64,000 nucleotides of DNA, from assembly GCF_002865645.1 (NCBI RefSeq), contig NW_020194684.1, forward strand, positions 1,581,308 to 1,645,307, in the 5' to 3' direction. Each line of letters starts with the position of its first letter. Position 1 is the stretch's first letter. The notes under the pieces were generated by a model, which worked only from the letters and a program-made list of their open reading frames with translations, did no database searches and was not told where the DNA came from. Below, piece by piece: positions 31,601 through 43,254 of this stretch. The translations under genes were made by a program, and so were the position numbers. The stretch comes from Hyaloscypha bicolor E. Taxonomy: Eukaryota > Ascomycota > Leotiomycetes > Helotiales > Hyaloscyphaceae.

Positions 31601-34600
31601 GTGAAGCAATCCGTCATCGAAGCAGTATCACGGTTTGCGCGGACGGAGATTATCTCTTCAATCGACATGGTTGCTCTGAAACCAGTTCATGTTGGCAAAA
31701 GTGGTGGGTTCGATGTCAAGACCTACGTCCACAACGACATCCCGGGGAAGAAGAAGACTTACATCTACTTATCTGGTTGCCCGAAAGACCTTGGCTGCAC
31801 TATCGCTTTGCGTGGCGCAGACATGACCATTCTCTCTAAGATGAAGCGCATCACTGAGTTCATGGTTTACGTGGTTTATAATCTTAAGCTCGAGACTTGT
31901 CTGATGCGAGATGAGTTTGTTCTTATTCCATCAATAGCTGAGAACAGCGGTAGCCTCTCCCCGAGCAGACTGCAATTCTCTCAAGCAATTCGGTCTGGAG
32001 GCTCTGAACCTGCCCCTCCACGCGATACCGTTGCAGCCGCCAGTGACAAGTTACAAGCTGTTGCCGAAGCTGGAAAGAAGCTCCTAAAATTGACCAGTTC
32101 AGAAGGAACTGGAAATGGCATCAATGATGATGGACGGCCGAAATCTGCCAGTACGGATGTAAAGAGTCTAGAGAACTCACAATCCTCGAAGGACGACAAG
32201 GGTGCATTATCTGTGGAAGCGCCAAAATTTGTCTCTGCACACGAATCCCACGCTCATGTATCCCATGAGGACCAGCTGCCCGAGGATATACCTATGCCCA
32301 CCTTTTACAGCGACATGGTTGCAAAACACCAGACCAAGATCCTATCCGCTTCTCCATTCGTTAAATTTGTACTGCCATATCTCTTGATGAGGGCTCGGGA
32401 ACAAGAGAGAAGGCTTGTATACTTGAAAAGATTGCGAGACCAAGATACTTTCGAAGAGCAAACCGATACCGAGAAATTGAAACTACAAAAATTCCAGCTC
32501 ATCAAACCCGAAATGGTCCATGAGACAGTCAAAAGAGCGCCTCGTCAAATTATGGAGGTTCTACATGCTGTGCACGATGCTGAATACGATAAAGCGTTGC
32601 ATAACTACCAAACTCAAAAACGACAATGGGAGAACTATATCCAAGGAAATCTCAATCTATTTGATCCTTATGCGCATCAGAACATAACAGTTCTCTACAC
32701 CGTGGTCTGCACTGCCACATCAATTCCCTGCGCAGGTCCCGAGTTACTGGCATTGGCTTTCTATAATGAACACGCCGAGTTCGATCCGGACTGTACCCTT
32801 GGACAGTACGTGGAAGACTTATGTTTGGGCGTCAACACAATTTGCACTTCAAACGGCTGCGAGCGCAAGATGTCTGAGCATCACAGGACTTACGTACACG
32901 GCGAAGCACGCATCACGGTCTTTGTGGAGAAGTCACCTTGCAAGATCAAAGGCCTCCAAGATTCAATACTCATGTGGAGCTATTGCAAGATTTGCCAAAA
33001 GGAAACTCAAGTAATGCCAATGTCCGAAAGCACGTGGAAATACTCGCTTGGGAAATATTTGGAGCTATCATTTTGGAGCAGTGAGTTGCGTCTGAGAGCT
33101 GGGTTTTGTCCGCATGATATCCATCGCGACCACCTCCGCTACTTCGGCTTCCGAAATGTAGCAATCCGTATCCACTACGACCCCATCGATCTCCTGGAAA
33201 TCATCGTACCACGAACCAGAGTCACCTGGAAAGTTGACAATGATTTGAAGCTGAAGAATGAACTGTTTACGAAGTATGAGGAACGCTGGAATCGGTTCAT
33301 GACATCCGTCCACTCAAGAATCAAAGGGATAAACATAGACAGTGTCGCTCCAGAAAAAGCCGAAGCTTGCAAAGCGGAGGTTGAACGTCTAACTAAGCTT
33401 GCACAAGAAGAACACGCAGCTCTCATTCGGAAGCTTCAGGAGAAGTACATGGAGTCAAAATACTATGAGATCATTCCTCTCAACAGAGCCGTGAGAGCCA
33501 TGCAAGAAAAGGTAGCAGAATGGGATGATGCTTTTGCCGACTTTGATGCCAATTTCTTCCCATCTGAAAAGGATATCAGGCGGCTCGCTGCACTTCAACT
33601 CAAGAAGATGTTCATGGATCGCGACGAATCTTCGACTACTATTGGTTCTGCAGAGGGCACGGATCTAGCGTCTGATATGGACGAAAAGTCTCCCCACACG
33701 TCTCTGGAATTGAGCCGCAATCCTTCAAATGTATCAGCAGAAGAAGCTCACGATGTTCTCACGTCCGTGGTGGAAGAAGAAAACTCGATGCCTACTGAAG
33801 CTTCGCTGTCTGAGACACAAAATTCTCCTGGTCTACCGGCAGGACAACCACAAGTGTCGGACTTGGAACGAGAGGGCATTCAACATCTTGATCTAGCTTT
33901 TCCGATACAAGGTGAAACGTCTCACCCGGCGCCAGCTGAAACCCCTCTATCGACTGATGATGTCTCGTGTCCTATGAGTCCCAATGACTCCGGTATCTCT
34001 AGCCCAGCGTTTTCTGATCTACCACTAGAGTCAACACTATCGGAGAAGGTGGAAAAGCTCCGGAAAGCGAACTTTTCAGTTTCTGGTGAGCCTGGCCCAT
34101 CAGAACATTCAGGCATCCCACGACCTTCCGAACGCGGTAGTTCTCGACGCAGTGGCACAGCTACTTCTCCTCCCTTGAACCGCACACAGTCACAGCCTGC
34201 TGGAACATTGCGCCGTGTGCATACCAACACCAAAATTCCTGGCAAGCCTGAGGACAGTAGATCACAAGCTGACAGCGGATCGACTCCTCTTGAAACTCTT
34301 AAACCATCGGCAACGGAGCCCGCGAAGCCGACTGACAAGAAGTTGTCTGAAAGACTAGGACTTAATACTCTCAAAACACATCGCAAGGCTGGACACTCAC
34401 TCATTCCGAGATCTGTTCACAGCAAACGCAAAGAATCAAAAGTTTCTACCTTAGCGAAGCATTTCGAGCAGTTGAGCCGAGAATTTGAGAAAGAACGGAT
34501 GCGGGACAGGAAACAACGTGCAGCAAAGGTCACTCAATCGAGAGCATTCCCAACGGCATCGTCGAAACCGATCGTTGAGGTTTACAAAGACGTTAATGAA

Positions 34601-36513
34601 GCCGTGGAGGAGCGTGGACCCAGTGATGAAGCTTTGCTTGCTGTTCAACCGACGCATCCGGCAGACGAAGTCACCAGTGTTGTCGGAGGTCTTGCTGACC
34701 TGAACACCAACACTACCCCTGGTGATAGCGGTGCCCATTCTCCCACCGATACTGCAGTAACCGCAGACGAGACAGCCACTGAGGCTGAGACTGATGATAA
34801 TCAGCATAATGTCAGCCAAACTGGCTCAGACGATGACGGCCCCCCCAGCGATATCGAACAGTCCTTGCTTGACGACATTATTCCCGGCGCTGCTGAGATA
34901 GCTGAGTCTTTACGCGCTGGAAAACCCAACGATATGCCTCTAGACATACCGAAGCACGAGAAAACAAGCTTGATGAAGATGCTGACGAACTTTTGGGCCG
35001 AAAGATCTGCGAGTGGGTGGACACCCCTGGACTACCCCATCAATGCTGGCGACCACATCTTCGCAGATATCGATGTCATTGTCCGCGAGGACGAACCGAG
35101 CTCGCTCATTGCCTTTACGTTGCAAACACAAGACTACAAGGACAAGCTAGCAGACATTCGCAGTCAAGGTCGAGCAAGTAGTAAGCGAGAAGTTCGCCCT
35201 GTGCCGACAAAAGGCGACATTCCCGACGCATGCCAGGATGGTATGGACCAGGCAGAGGTCGAAACTTCATTACTCAGGGCGACTGGTACTCACCTCGCGT
35301 ACTCGTTCATGGATGGTTCTGCCAGAATGCAATGCAAGATCTTCTTTGCAGAGCAATTCGATGCAGTACGAAGGAAGTGTGGTGTGTCTGATCGCATCGT
35401 CGAGTCACTATCGCGTTGCCTCAAATGGGATTCCAAGGGTGGGAAAACCAAGTCGGTCTTTCTTAAGACTTTAGATGAGAGGTTGGTTGTCAAGTCGCTC
35501 TCACCAATCGAGACTCAGGCTTTCCTCAAGTTTGCGCCGGCGTACTTCAACATTATGGCAGAGGCGCTCTTCCATGATCTTCCGACTGTCATTGCGAAAA
35601 TGCTTGGGTTTTACCAGATTATTATTAAGAACCCCGTGACAGGAACAGAGATCAAATGGGATGTTCTTGTAATGGAGAATCTATTTTACGACCGCTCGCC
35701 CAGTCGCATCTTTGATCTCAAGGGGTCAATGCGAAATCGCAAGATCCAGTCAACTGGAGAACAGAACGAAGTTCTTCTAGATGAAAATATGGTCGAGTTC
35801 ATCTACGAGTCGCCATTGTTTGCTCGCGAGGTACAGATTTAATTCCTCTCATGCCTCCCAGACTTGGGGACTTACTTTTGATGTAGCATTCGAAAAAGCT
35901 TCTCCGAGCTGCCATCTTTAATGATACCCTCTTTCTACAGAGGAACGACGTCATGGATTATTCCTTGATGGTGGCTGTCGATGAGGTAATTTTTGACACC
36001 TAGCACCGGCGGTGACTTGACTGACACAACAAAGGCTCGGAAAGAACTCGTGGTAGGCATCATCGATGTTGTCCGAACTTACACCTGGGTAAGCAAACTA
36101 TACCCTGTCGTTTCTACACTGGTGCTCATCGTTACAGGACAAAAAGCTCGAGTCATGGATCAAAGGTAAGAGCCACTTGACCCATAATTCCTGTGATTTA
36201 TCTGACTGTTTTCCAGATCGCGGCTTCGCCGGTGGTGGGAGAAACCGTCCAACGGTCACATCACCCAAGGTACGAGCACCATTCTAGACATCTTAACAGG
36301 GTACTAAGTTGTAATTCAGGAATATAAGAGCCGCTTCCGGGAGGCTATGGATAGATACATCCTACAAGGTACATTGAGTCCGAAGTTAGCCAAAGGATCT
36401 TCGCTGACATTTTCAAAGCACCCAACAGCTGGCATCAATGGCAGCAAATAGAGGCGAAGCCTCAGAGGGAGCCGAAAAAGGAGACAGCCACTGATGCTCC
36501 CGGCCCTGTATGA
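28661..36513 (+). CDS. fab1: Phosphatidylinositol-3-phosphate 5-kinase Fab1/PIKfyve
   Basis: Seven exons, 28661-35830, 35887-35985, 36035-36088, 36138-36165, 36217-36269, 36320-36368 and 36419-36513, encode 2515 residues. Fab1 makes PI(3,5)P2 on vacuole and endosome membranes. A FYVE finger lies at about 445-515 (CFLCGDAF, RRKHHCRTCG, CKTC). A CCT/TCP1-like chaperonin domain spans about 860-1090 and a Cys-rich region about 1350-1520 (CTSNGCERKMSEHHR, WSYCKIC). The C-terminal PIPK domain has IFDLKGSMRNR, MDYSLMV, GIIDVVRTYTWDKKLE and an activation loop ending TSPKEYKSRF. The six introns of 49-56 bp all cluster in the kinase end. Long Ser-rich spacers separate the domains. Length and order agree with the family. 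The start has near-perfect initiation context. Confidence 0.97.
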
Positions 36514-36926
36514 TTTAACGTGTTACGATATATATTAGAAGGTCCCTTGAGCGGGAAGGCGCTTCGCGGCGGCCGTCTAATAACGACAGGATAGAACAGT
36601 TCTACGAATACAAGAATACAAGTGTACCTGAAAACTCACTATAGTCGATCATTCCCCAGGTGGTATTTCCGTGCTCATTTCAAGACCGCTCTTTACACCG
36701 GTGTGGTGGTTTCAGATTGTTATCATTTCTGAATGTGGCACCTAAACGGCGGCGGCTACGAAACCCAGGCGGCCAAGGGGTGAATGTCCCACAAAACACG
36801 GTATATATTATCTTTCAAATTACCTTTAGCTGACAATCAAGAAATAGGGCAGGAAACCAAAGTTAAACTCAGAAGATTAACAGCTACCTTACGCAGACAT
36901 CACCAAGGAGAGCATTGCTCCGAACG
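36514..36926. other. 3' region of fab1
   Basis: About 410 bp holding the fab1 terminator region. No gene seen. Confidence 0.4.
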
Positions 36927-38216
36927 TCATGTCCATTTCAGTTCATTTTCTGTTCGGAACGTTTCGGTCATCACCAATGACCATTTCAGATTACTAGCAT
37001 AAGCGTTTGATGCTACCTCCACCCAAAGACCTCCAGAAGCCATATCATCATGCGAAACTATCCGAGCGCCTTCGAAACTCCTCTTCCATAGTGCCATCAC
37101 TACTCTTCCCCCGAGCCACAACACCTGCTCCTTAGGTCCTATCCTCTTCATCGTCAAGTCCTCGCTCCCCTTTCTTTGCTGCTCTATCCTCATTCTCTTT
37201 CTGGATCAAGGCAGACGCAATGGCACAGGCAGCAGGGGTCCAGCTTTCTTCTCCTTCTCAGCGCACGATGTAGGGGCGTAAAGATCCTCAACAGTCGCCA
37301 GAGAAAGGCCTTCTTCCTCGCACACATCCTTACAATCTGCCCCAAACAGAAACATCGCCTGCGCCGCAGAAGACCACAGAGTATGCTTCTTCAATTTGCC
37401 TCTCAGCAAGACCACTCCGGGGCGGCATTCAAGCAAGATTTGATGAGCGTATAGATTTGTCGCTATTCATCGATAGTTGGCGTCACGTTTGCCCAGAACT
37501 CATTGACGGTATGGACAACTAATCTGGCGGCACATGATTCCAAGATCTTCGGTGGCAACTCCTCCCACACGAAGACCATATCACCCGCGGACTCACGCCT
37601 GCACGGCTTCATTAGTAGCATTCCGTAGTTGCTGTTGTCCTTGCGACGCGGCTTCGGATTCGTCCACGGCTAGAAGTTGGACAAAGTGGTAAGAGGAATT
37701 GAACCGGCTCCAACTGCTCTCTCAGTGAAAGCCATAGCCGTAGGGATGTCGATTCTGGCTAGGTTAACTGCAGCATTCAGGATTCTATCGGCCCGAACAG
37801 CTGACTTGTAGCTCCAGTCGTGGAACTAGTCCTCAGGATGGTACATAAACACGACGATGCGGCGGGTGCTTCGCTGTGTGGGATCGTTGTGGAGGGGGCA
37901 AGTTCGACATCGGACAATTCATCCCAGAGAGAGAGTGTGTGTTTGAATACGCTCCTTGCTGTTTTGGAAGAATCGCTGCTTCTCGGAATCACCAAAGAGC
38001 AACTCTACATTTGCAGTTGTAGAGTTTTGCATCTTGTGAGACCAATCGCGATGAAATTGGGTGACGTTCGCGTCTGCAGAACCCGTCATGCCAGACTGCA
38101 TTGGTAGCGTCGAAGCCAGCGTCTACGAGGAGACCGATGTAAGGATTCGAAATATGGAAGACTTCACCGTTGATAATGCCCCGTCCTGTTGTGCTTGCTT
38201 CAGATTGTTTGTTCAA
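36927..38216 (-). pseudogene. Decayed gene, family not recognised
   Basis: On the minus strand, successive frames give protein-like stretches broken by frameshifts and stops. They include GIINGEVFHISNPYIGLLVD and, two bases out of phase, WSHKMQNSTTANVELLFGDS and KERIQTHTLSLWDELSDVEL; further left come VRADRILNAAVNLARIDIPT and KILESCAARLVVHTVNEFW. The composition is coding-like and no set of plausible introns joins the pieces. I do not recognise the family. The surroundings are intact housekeeping genes, so this looks like local loss of a dispensable gene. A badly sequenced real gene is the alternative. Confidence 0.45.
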
Positions 38217-39129
38217 AAGCCCGTCGGACGTTGAATGTTCTCCCGTTTCCCCCTAGTATTCTAATTGCGTGGGGACAATGGACTGAGCATCTGGTGACAA
38301 TGTTCCAAATAATGCACAGACAATAGACTGCCATTCTGCAGCCAATATTCAGATATCTGCGGTACATGTCCGAAGGCTTGAAGACATCTTTGGTTGATGG
38401 ATTTGCTGATACGCACTCTGCACGCAGATAGGCATCACTCGAGGTAAAGGGGTGAGGATATTTTTAGAATTGACTGCAAACAACCTGCTTTCGTATTCAA
38501 TATATTCACATTTCTCCTATAACGGGCGATAAGAAGGCGTAGAAAATCAACGAAGACATGAAGTTCAAGGAGGCGGAATGGACTGAAGCTGGGAGGAAAT
38601 AGTGAAGTGGAGTTGAAAATCAAATAGTATGAAGGCGAGAGAGGTAAATGGTGAATTGACGAATCCGAAAGCGGTCGACTTTGAAAGTGAAACGGGAAGG
38701 AGTAGGAGGGGGAGGTGGGGGCCGAGAGTGTGAAGAGTCTAGAGTGTGAAGAAACTAGAGATATTGCATCCTCCACTCACCCCTTCGGTGACTAATTCGC
38801 AACATTTATAACAGTTAAATATATCGTGTTATGACAAGCTATGTCTTTTTGGGAAAGGGAAGGGTGAAAGTCTTTGAGGAAAAGGATGTATTAGAGAGAG
38901 CTGATTATCGAGGTTGAAGGGAATCTTTCTTTGCGAGTCGTGACTTCTCTCTTCGAGATGGTTCCAAAGTTGACCTTGCAGAAAAAGGCGGAAACTATTC
39001 TTGATATTTGACATATGCTCCTCCTGTCAAACGTATTTAGGTTGACCTGAACCAGAGATTTTCCGCCTATGAACTCCATCCCGATCCAGATATCTAACCC
39101 AAAATTCACAATGCTATACCCGCCAGTCA
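38217..39129. other. Gene-free interval
   Basis: About 900 bp with no supported gene. On the plus strand 38520-38760 is strongly purine-rich (GAAGG/GGAGG-type runs), a strand asymmetry often seen in fungal promoters and leaders. Confidence 0.4.
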
Positions 39130-39930
39130 TTAATCATCTTGAGAATCCTCATAGATACTCTCTATGCCGTCTACAAACTTCATCAAATCGGCTCTAAACC
39201 ATGGCATGGCATGGTGATAGTCGATCTCCAACAGCCTCGCCGTTTTCCGATCATAATACGCAGCCAATTGCTTCTTCCCATTGGCGTAATTGACATCTTT
39301 TGTCCCGTGGAGATGCAATGTCGGAATGGTGATAAGGTCTGGACCACCAGACAGACTCATCACCGCTGTTTCAGTTAGCAATTTCTAGCGTATCTTCAAC
39401 CACAGCTTGGAGATTGATGAACAGGAGTGTCCAAACTTACGACCCGTCAAATCCGACACCATCGGCGCAAAAGATCCCATACACAGTACCCCAAACTTAA
39501 AATCCACCTCCCCCTCCTCTCTCTGGAACCCCATCTCCCTCCTCTTCTGCTGATGCAGCAGCAACCCCCCCACAATCCTCGTCCCCTGACTAAACCCCAT
39601 ACAGCCCACCCACTCACCCCCGTCCCCCTTCTCCCTGATCATCCTCAGCACCCTCTCAATACCACCCTCACCTCCCCCACCATCCCTCCTCCCATCAGGG
39701 ACCTCCGCTCCGCTCTCGTTCTTGAAGAACCACGTGCGGTACGGCCCGAACTTCTCGTAGGAGAAGAAGGGCAGGACACCCGGTCCGGCATCCCGCTCGT
39801 AAGGAGCGTCAAAGAAGACGAATTCGAAGGCGGAAGAGAGGTGCTTCTGCAGCGCGTCGCATTGCGCCGCGAAGATCGAGGCCGAGGAGCCGCCGCCGTG
39901 GAAGCAGGCCACCCGGGGGAGAGGCGCCAT
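39130..39930 (-). CDS. FSH-family serine hydrolase (alpha/beta hydrolase)
   Basis: Two exons, 39930-39441 and 39365-39130, encode 241 residues. It resembles yeast Fsh1 and human OVCA2. The fold opens with PRVACFHGGGSSASIF, the nucleophile elbow is GFSQG with the catalytic Ser, the acid is the Asp of HGTKDVNY, and the base is probably the His of IDYHHAMPW. YRTWFFKNE and a Gly-rich loop (RRDGGGGEGGIE) lie between. The 75-bp intron starts GTAAGT, ends AACAG and has a GCTAAC branch site; splicing joins DLTG to PVMSLSGGPD. Substrate unknown; family members hydrolyse esters or act on polyketide intermediates. The frame is open upstream of the ATG but has no better start. Confidence 0.88.
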
Positions 39931-41037
39931 CTTCTTCTGTTGGAGGAGATGTGACTCGCCAAGGTACGAATTGCCTACGAAAACGGACACAGATGAAACC
40001 GTCAATGGGATTATTGCTGCAAGAAATGACTTCCAAAATGTGAGCCTGATGGAGGCGAGGAAAATGGAAGGGCCTGGATGTTTGTTGAAGTTGATGTCAG
40101 ATCTTGTAGCACGTGACACGATTCCCCACGGACTCCGAACTGGATAGAAAGTCAGCGAACCCGTTTCACAATGTTTCTCGCAAGGCCCCTCGAAAAGTGG
40201 ATCGAGTATTTCACATCGAGCTTCTCCGTTGCGGAAGTCTATTGGTTTTGTTATTTAATTGAGACGACGGCTGCTGGCCGAATGGCTTTCTTCAATGTCC
40301 CATATCTCGAGCGAAATTGCTCCCCGAACTTTGAGACTAAGCTTCCTTCGTCTCAAGTTCGTACACTGAAGGTCCTCTGTTGAAGTGGCACTTTGCACAA
40401 CCTTGATTTGTTGGGTGATCCAATCTAGATCATTCTCTGGGTAGGACACAGTGTTGGTATCAATTACAGTAAAATTAGACCCTCTCTATCTGCAGAAACC
40501 CGGAGCTACATGTATATCCGGGTATTAGCATCCAAAAACGCCCTTACGTTTCCAGACGCTGGAGGCAGCCAATCCCCTCATATTTTACACAATCATACAT
40601 CCCCCCACCACAAGATCTCAAAATTATTTCGTCCGCTGGTCACCAGTGTCTGTCTCAGATCTTTCCGTCGCTCATCACTCAGTGGAAGATCGAAGCTTGT
40701 TCTTTGGCCATCAGCCGCAATGCTGTCGTATCCAAAATATCCGGAATGAGTTGCCAATGCTTACGTTTCGTAGCCAACCACTTTCTTTGGGTGTTGCACG
40801 ACCATCAAGGGGCATTGGCTTTGACCCTTCAAATCCATCATTCGAACAGTCCAGCTTCCCAGTGAGAAGCTGGCACTACACCATCCGCCAGAAATGGGGC
40901 CTAGACCATCTCGCAACTCGCATAGAAGGAATACACACTGAAAGGCCTGGCTCATCAATGATCATAACCGGCCCCGCGTTGCCAAGGGCTGTGTGGAAGT
41001 TAGCATTGGTGAAGTAAAGGGTGTGAAACAGCGTTGC
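39931..41037. other. Gene-free interval
   Basis: About 1.1 kb between the hydrolase start and the end of the FLC-like gene. Open frames on both strands start with non-ATG codons and carry no domain. It should include the hydrolase promoter (CACGTGACACG at about 40111-40121). Nothing else seen. Confidence 0.45.
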
Positions 41038-43254
41038 TTACCTAGTCACGGGTTTTCTTTCAGCACCATAAGGACTCTTTTCGCGCTGGATGTTCGAGTG
41101 GGACGAGCTTGGGCGCGAGCTATCAGAACCATAGACTGGGCTTGCTTTTAATCGTCCACTGTCGGAGCCTCCATAGGGATCACCCAGTCTCTCGTGCGAT
41201 TCCGAGGGATAGTGGGTCGGATTGAAAGCTGGAGACTGGTTGTAGGCTTGGAGCCCGGGACTGGGTGGTCCGCCCGCCCCGCTGTAGGTGTTTTGATAGC
41301 CATTGTCACCCTGCTGATGCGTAAGATCGCGACTCTGCATCTCTTTCTCGTTATCGAGTGCTCCTCTCGCCGATAGTCCCAATTGATCAAGCTCCATAGG
41401 CACCAAGGCCGTTTGAGATTTGATGAATGATCCTCGATTGTCTGCAATTGGTTGATATCGACTCTCTGGGTCCTTCCTGACGAGGGAAACGGTAACCACA
41501 ACGAGGACGAGGATCAGTAATACCAAGGCAAATATGACATTCAGGAAGAAGAATACCATGCCCGTAATGCCAATGAGAAGGCCAGGTCCCTTGAAGATGT
41601 TGGTGAAAATAAGCAGGAAAATCGCATTCACGAAGTTGACCACACAGATGGAGATGTTGATAGCGTTTGCTGGCTTGTCCATCCAAGGTCGTACAATTGA
41701 TGCCCCGACAAGCGCAGCCGCCTCGATGATGACGAGAGCAAAAGCCTGCACCGTGCCCTTGTGTTGCAGAAGGCCAACGAAGATACCCTTTAGTAGGATA
41801 TACGCCAAGGTGGCAACAATGTAGAAGTAGGCGGTGGCTTTGAATGGTATGTACAGAAACCCCCATTTGTTCAATACACTTGCATCTGAATAAAGCAAGA
41901 AAGCCGGGGTCCTGTGGATCCGTATAGAGTGTTTGGCGATGTTGATGACATTGACGGCTGCCAAGGCGAGTGCTATTGTCATGCCGAACAGAAAAATGAG
42001 GGCCAAGAATATCTCGCCTGGAGAGTCATTCTGCGTGAACTCCCAGAGGCACAGAATAGTCATGAGAGGATAACCCAGTAAGATCAGTCGGAAGATGACG
42101 CCTTTGAGCGTCACCAGCCATTTATCGTGGAACTCTTGGAGAAGATTTTGCTGGCTCGAGAACCATCTGCGTCGAAGTGCCAATTCACACAGTAACTTGA
42201 AAAGCCCAAGACCGACCAGGGCGAGGATGATGAAGATGCAGTAGAAAATCAGACTCGTGAGGAACAGATTCGTCGGTTCCATATTTGCACGAAACGCAGC
42301 TCGGTCGATACCCGTGACAATGTACTCGCCACTTTCCGTGGTGGCAATCGGAGCAGTACGCGGGTAGAGTGAGCGAGCTGGTCCAAGCACCTCCAGAGCT
42401 CGTTTGGCGACCTGGACGGACTTTGTTTCCAGCGTAGCTAGGATTGTCGACGGTGTCCCACCCGTCGACATCTGATACCAGGTCGCCAGTTTCTGGAGGA
42501 ATTTGACCTTGATAATTCCCAACGACCAATTGAAGTCCTGAGTCCATGCCTGCACGATCGGTGGGAGAGGGACTGCACACAGGCCGATGATAGCGAGGGC
42601 CTGAAAGTAGTTGAAGAGCGATGCTGCATAGAGCGATACGTGGGCGGCGGTGTTGGCATGTCCAAGACCAGATACCAAGGCAGAGCCAATGAGACCCAAG
42701 ACGGCGATCAGGGCGGTCGCCCACTTGACTCCGTCTTGGTTTACTGTCTTCCTGTTGGAAATTCGCGAGCGAACACAAGCCAAACTGTTCGTTAGTTCCG
42801 TGTCAGTCGCCATATACAAGTGGACCGTGACGGTTGCATCCAGGTCGGGGATTTGAAAGGCAATGCCTGGGATTGAGCTCGTCACGGACGATGAGATGTT
42901 GTTGTAGGTGGTGTCAAAATTGATCTGGGGAAGATTTAATGGACAGAAGCCTGAAAAGGCGACGCCCATGGTGCACGGATCCACGGACTCTTTGAGGAAG
43001 GTGTATCCATAGGCGGCAGCGTCGACCTCGAGACGCACCTTTCCTGTGATAGATGTGGCGCCCTTGACATTGATGGACAAGGTCCCGTTGTCGGGGGAGA
43101 AGGCGATTTGGAATAAGGTAACGGTGAAATTGGTTGTGGATTGACAGGAATCCAACGATTGAGACTCGAAGACTCGAGAGGCGGAGACCGTCGGGACTCG
43201 AAGGGACAAGAGGGCCGAGAGCAGAACGGCGGTAGATGAGGGATAGAGACGCAT
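41038..43254 (-). CDS. FLC/TRP-like membrane protein with ML-like domain
   Basis: A single exon encodes 738 residues. A signal peptide (MRLYPSSTAVLLSALLSL, cleaved near VSASR) leads a luminal ML-like (TRP_N) domain at about 27-165 with paired cysteines (DSCQS, DPCTMG, SGFCPL) and several NxT/S glycosylation sites. A large multi-helix domain follows to about residue 590 (roughly nine to ten membrane segments), then a cytosolic tail with Ser/Pro/Tyr-rich sequence. This is the layout of fungal Flc proteins (yeast Flc1-3, fission yeast Pkd2), linked to ER/plasma-membrane calcium release, haem or FAD transport and cell wall integrity. Transport of a particular substrate is not shown by the sequence. 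The gene is intact and intronless. Confidence 0.92.
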   Translation of the reverse strand: MRLYPSSTAVLLSALLSLRVPTVSASRVFESQSLDSCQSTTNFTVTLFQIAFSPDNGTLSINVKGATSITGKVRLEVDAAAYGYTFLKESVDPCTMGVAFSGFCPLNLPQINFDTTYNNISSSVTSSIPGIAFQIPDLDATVTVHLYMATDTELTNSLACVRSRISNRKTVNQDGVKWATALIAVLGLIGSALVSGLGHANTAAHVSLYAASLFNYFQALAIIGLCAVPLPPIVQAWTQDFNWSLGIIKVKFLQKLATWYQMSTGGTPSTILATLETKSVQVAKRALEVLGPARSLYPRTAPIATTESGEYIVTGIDRAAFRANMEPTNLFLTSLIFYCIFIILALVGLGLFKLLCELALRRRWFSSQQNLLQEFHDKWLVTLKGVIFRLILLGYPLMTILCLWEFTQNDSPGEIFLALIFLFGMTIALALAAVNVINIAKHSIRIHRTPAFLLYSDASVLNKWGFLYIPFKATAYFYIVATLAYILLKGIFVGLLQHKGTVQAFALVIIEAAALVGASIVRPWMDKPANAINISICVVNFVNAIFLLIFTNIFKGPGLLIGITGMVFFFLNVIFALVLLILVLVVVTVSLVRKDPESRYQPIADNRGSFIKSQTALVPMELDQLGLSARGALDNEKEMQSRDLTHQQGDNGYQNTYSGAGGPPSPGLQAYNQSPAFNPTHYPSESHERLGDPYGGSDSGRLKASPVYGSDSSRPSSSHSNIQREKSPYGAERKPVTR

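Noticed and set aside
38435..38776. 113-codon minus-strand frame rich in Ser, Leu and Pro
   Set aside because: Its first codon is GTG and its composition mirrors the purine-rich opposite strand; no family match.
40171..41017. Several open frames of 60-120 codons between the FSH and FLC-like genes
   Set aside because: They begin at non-ATG codons, overlap each other on both strands and show no recognisable domain.
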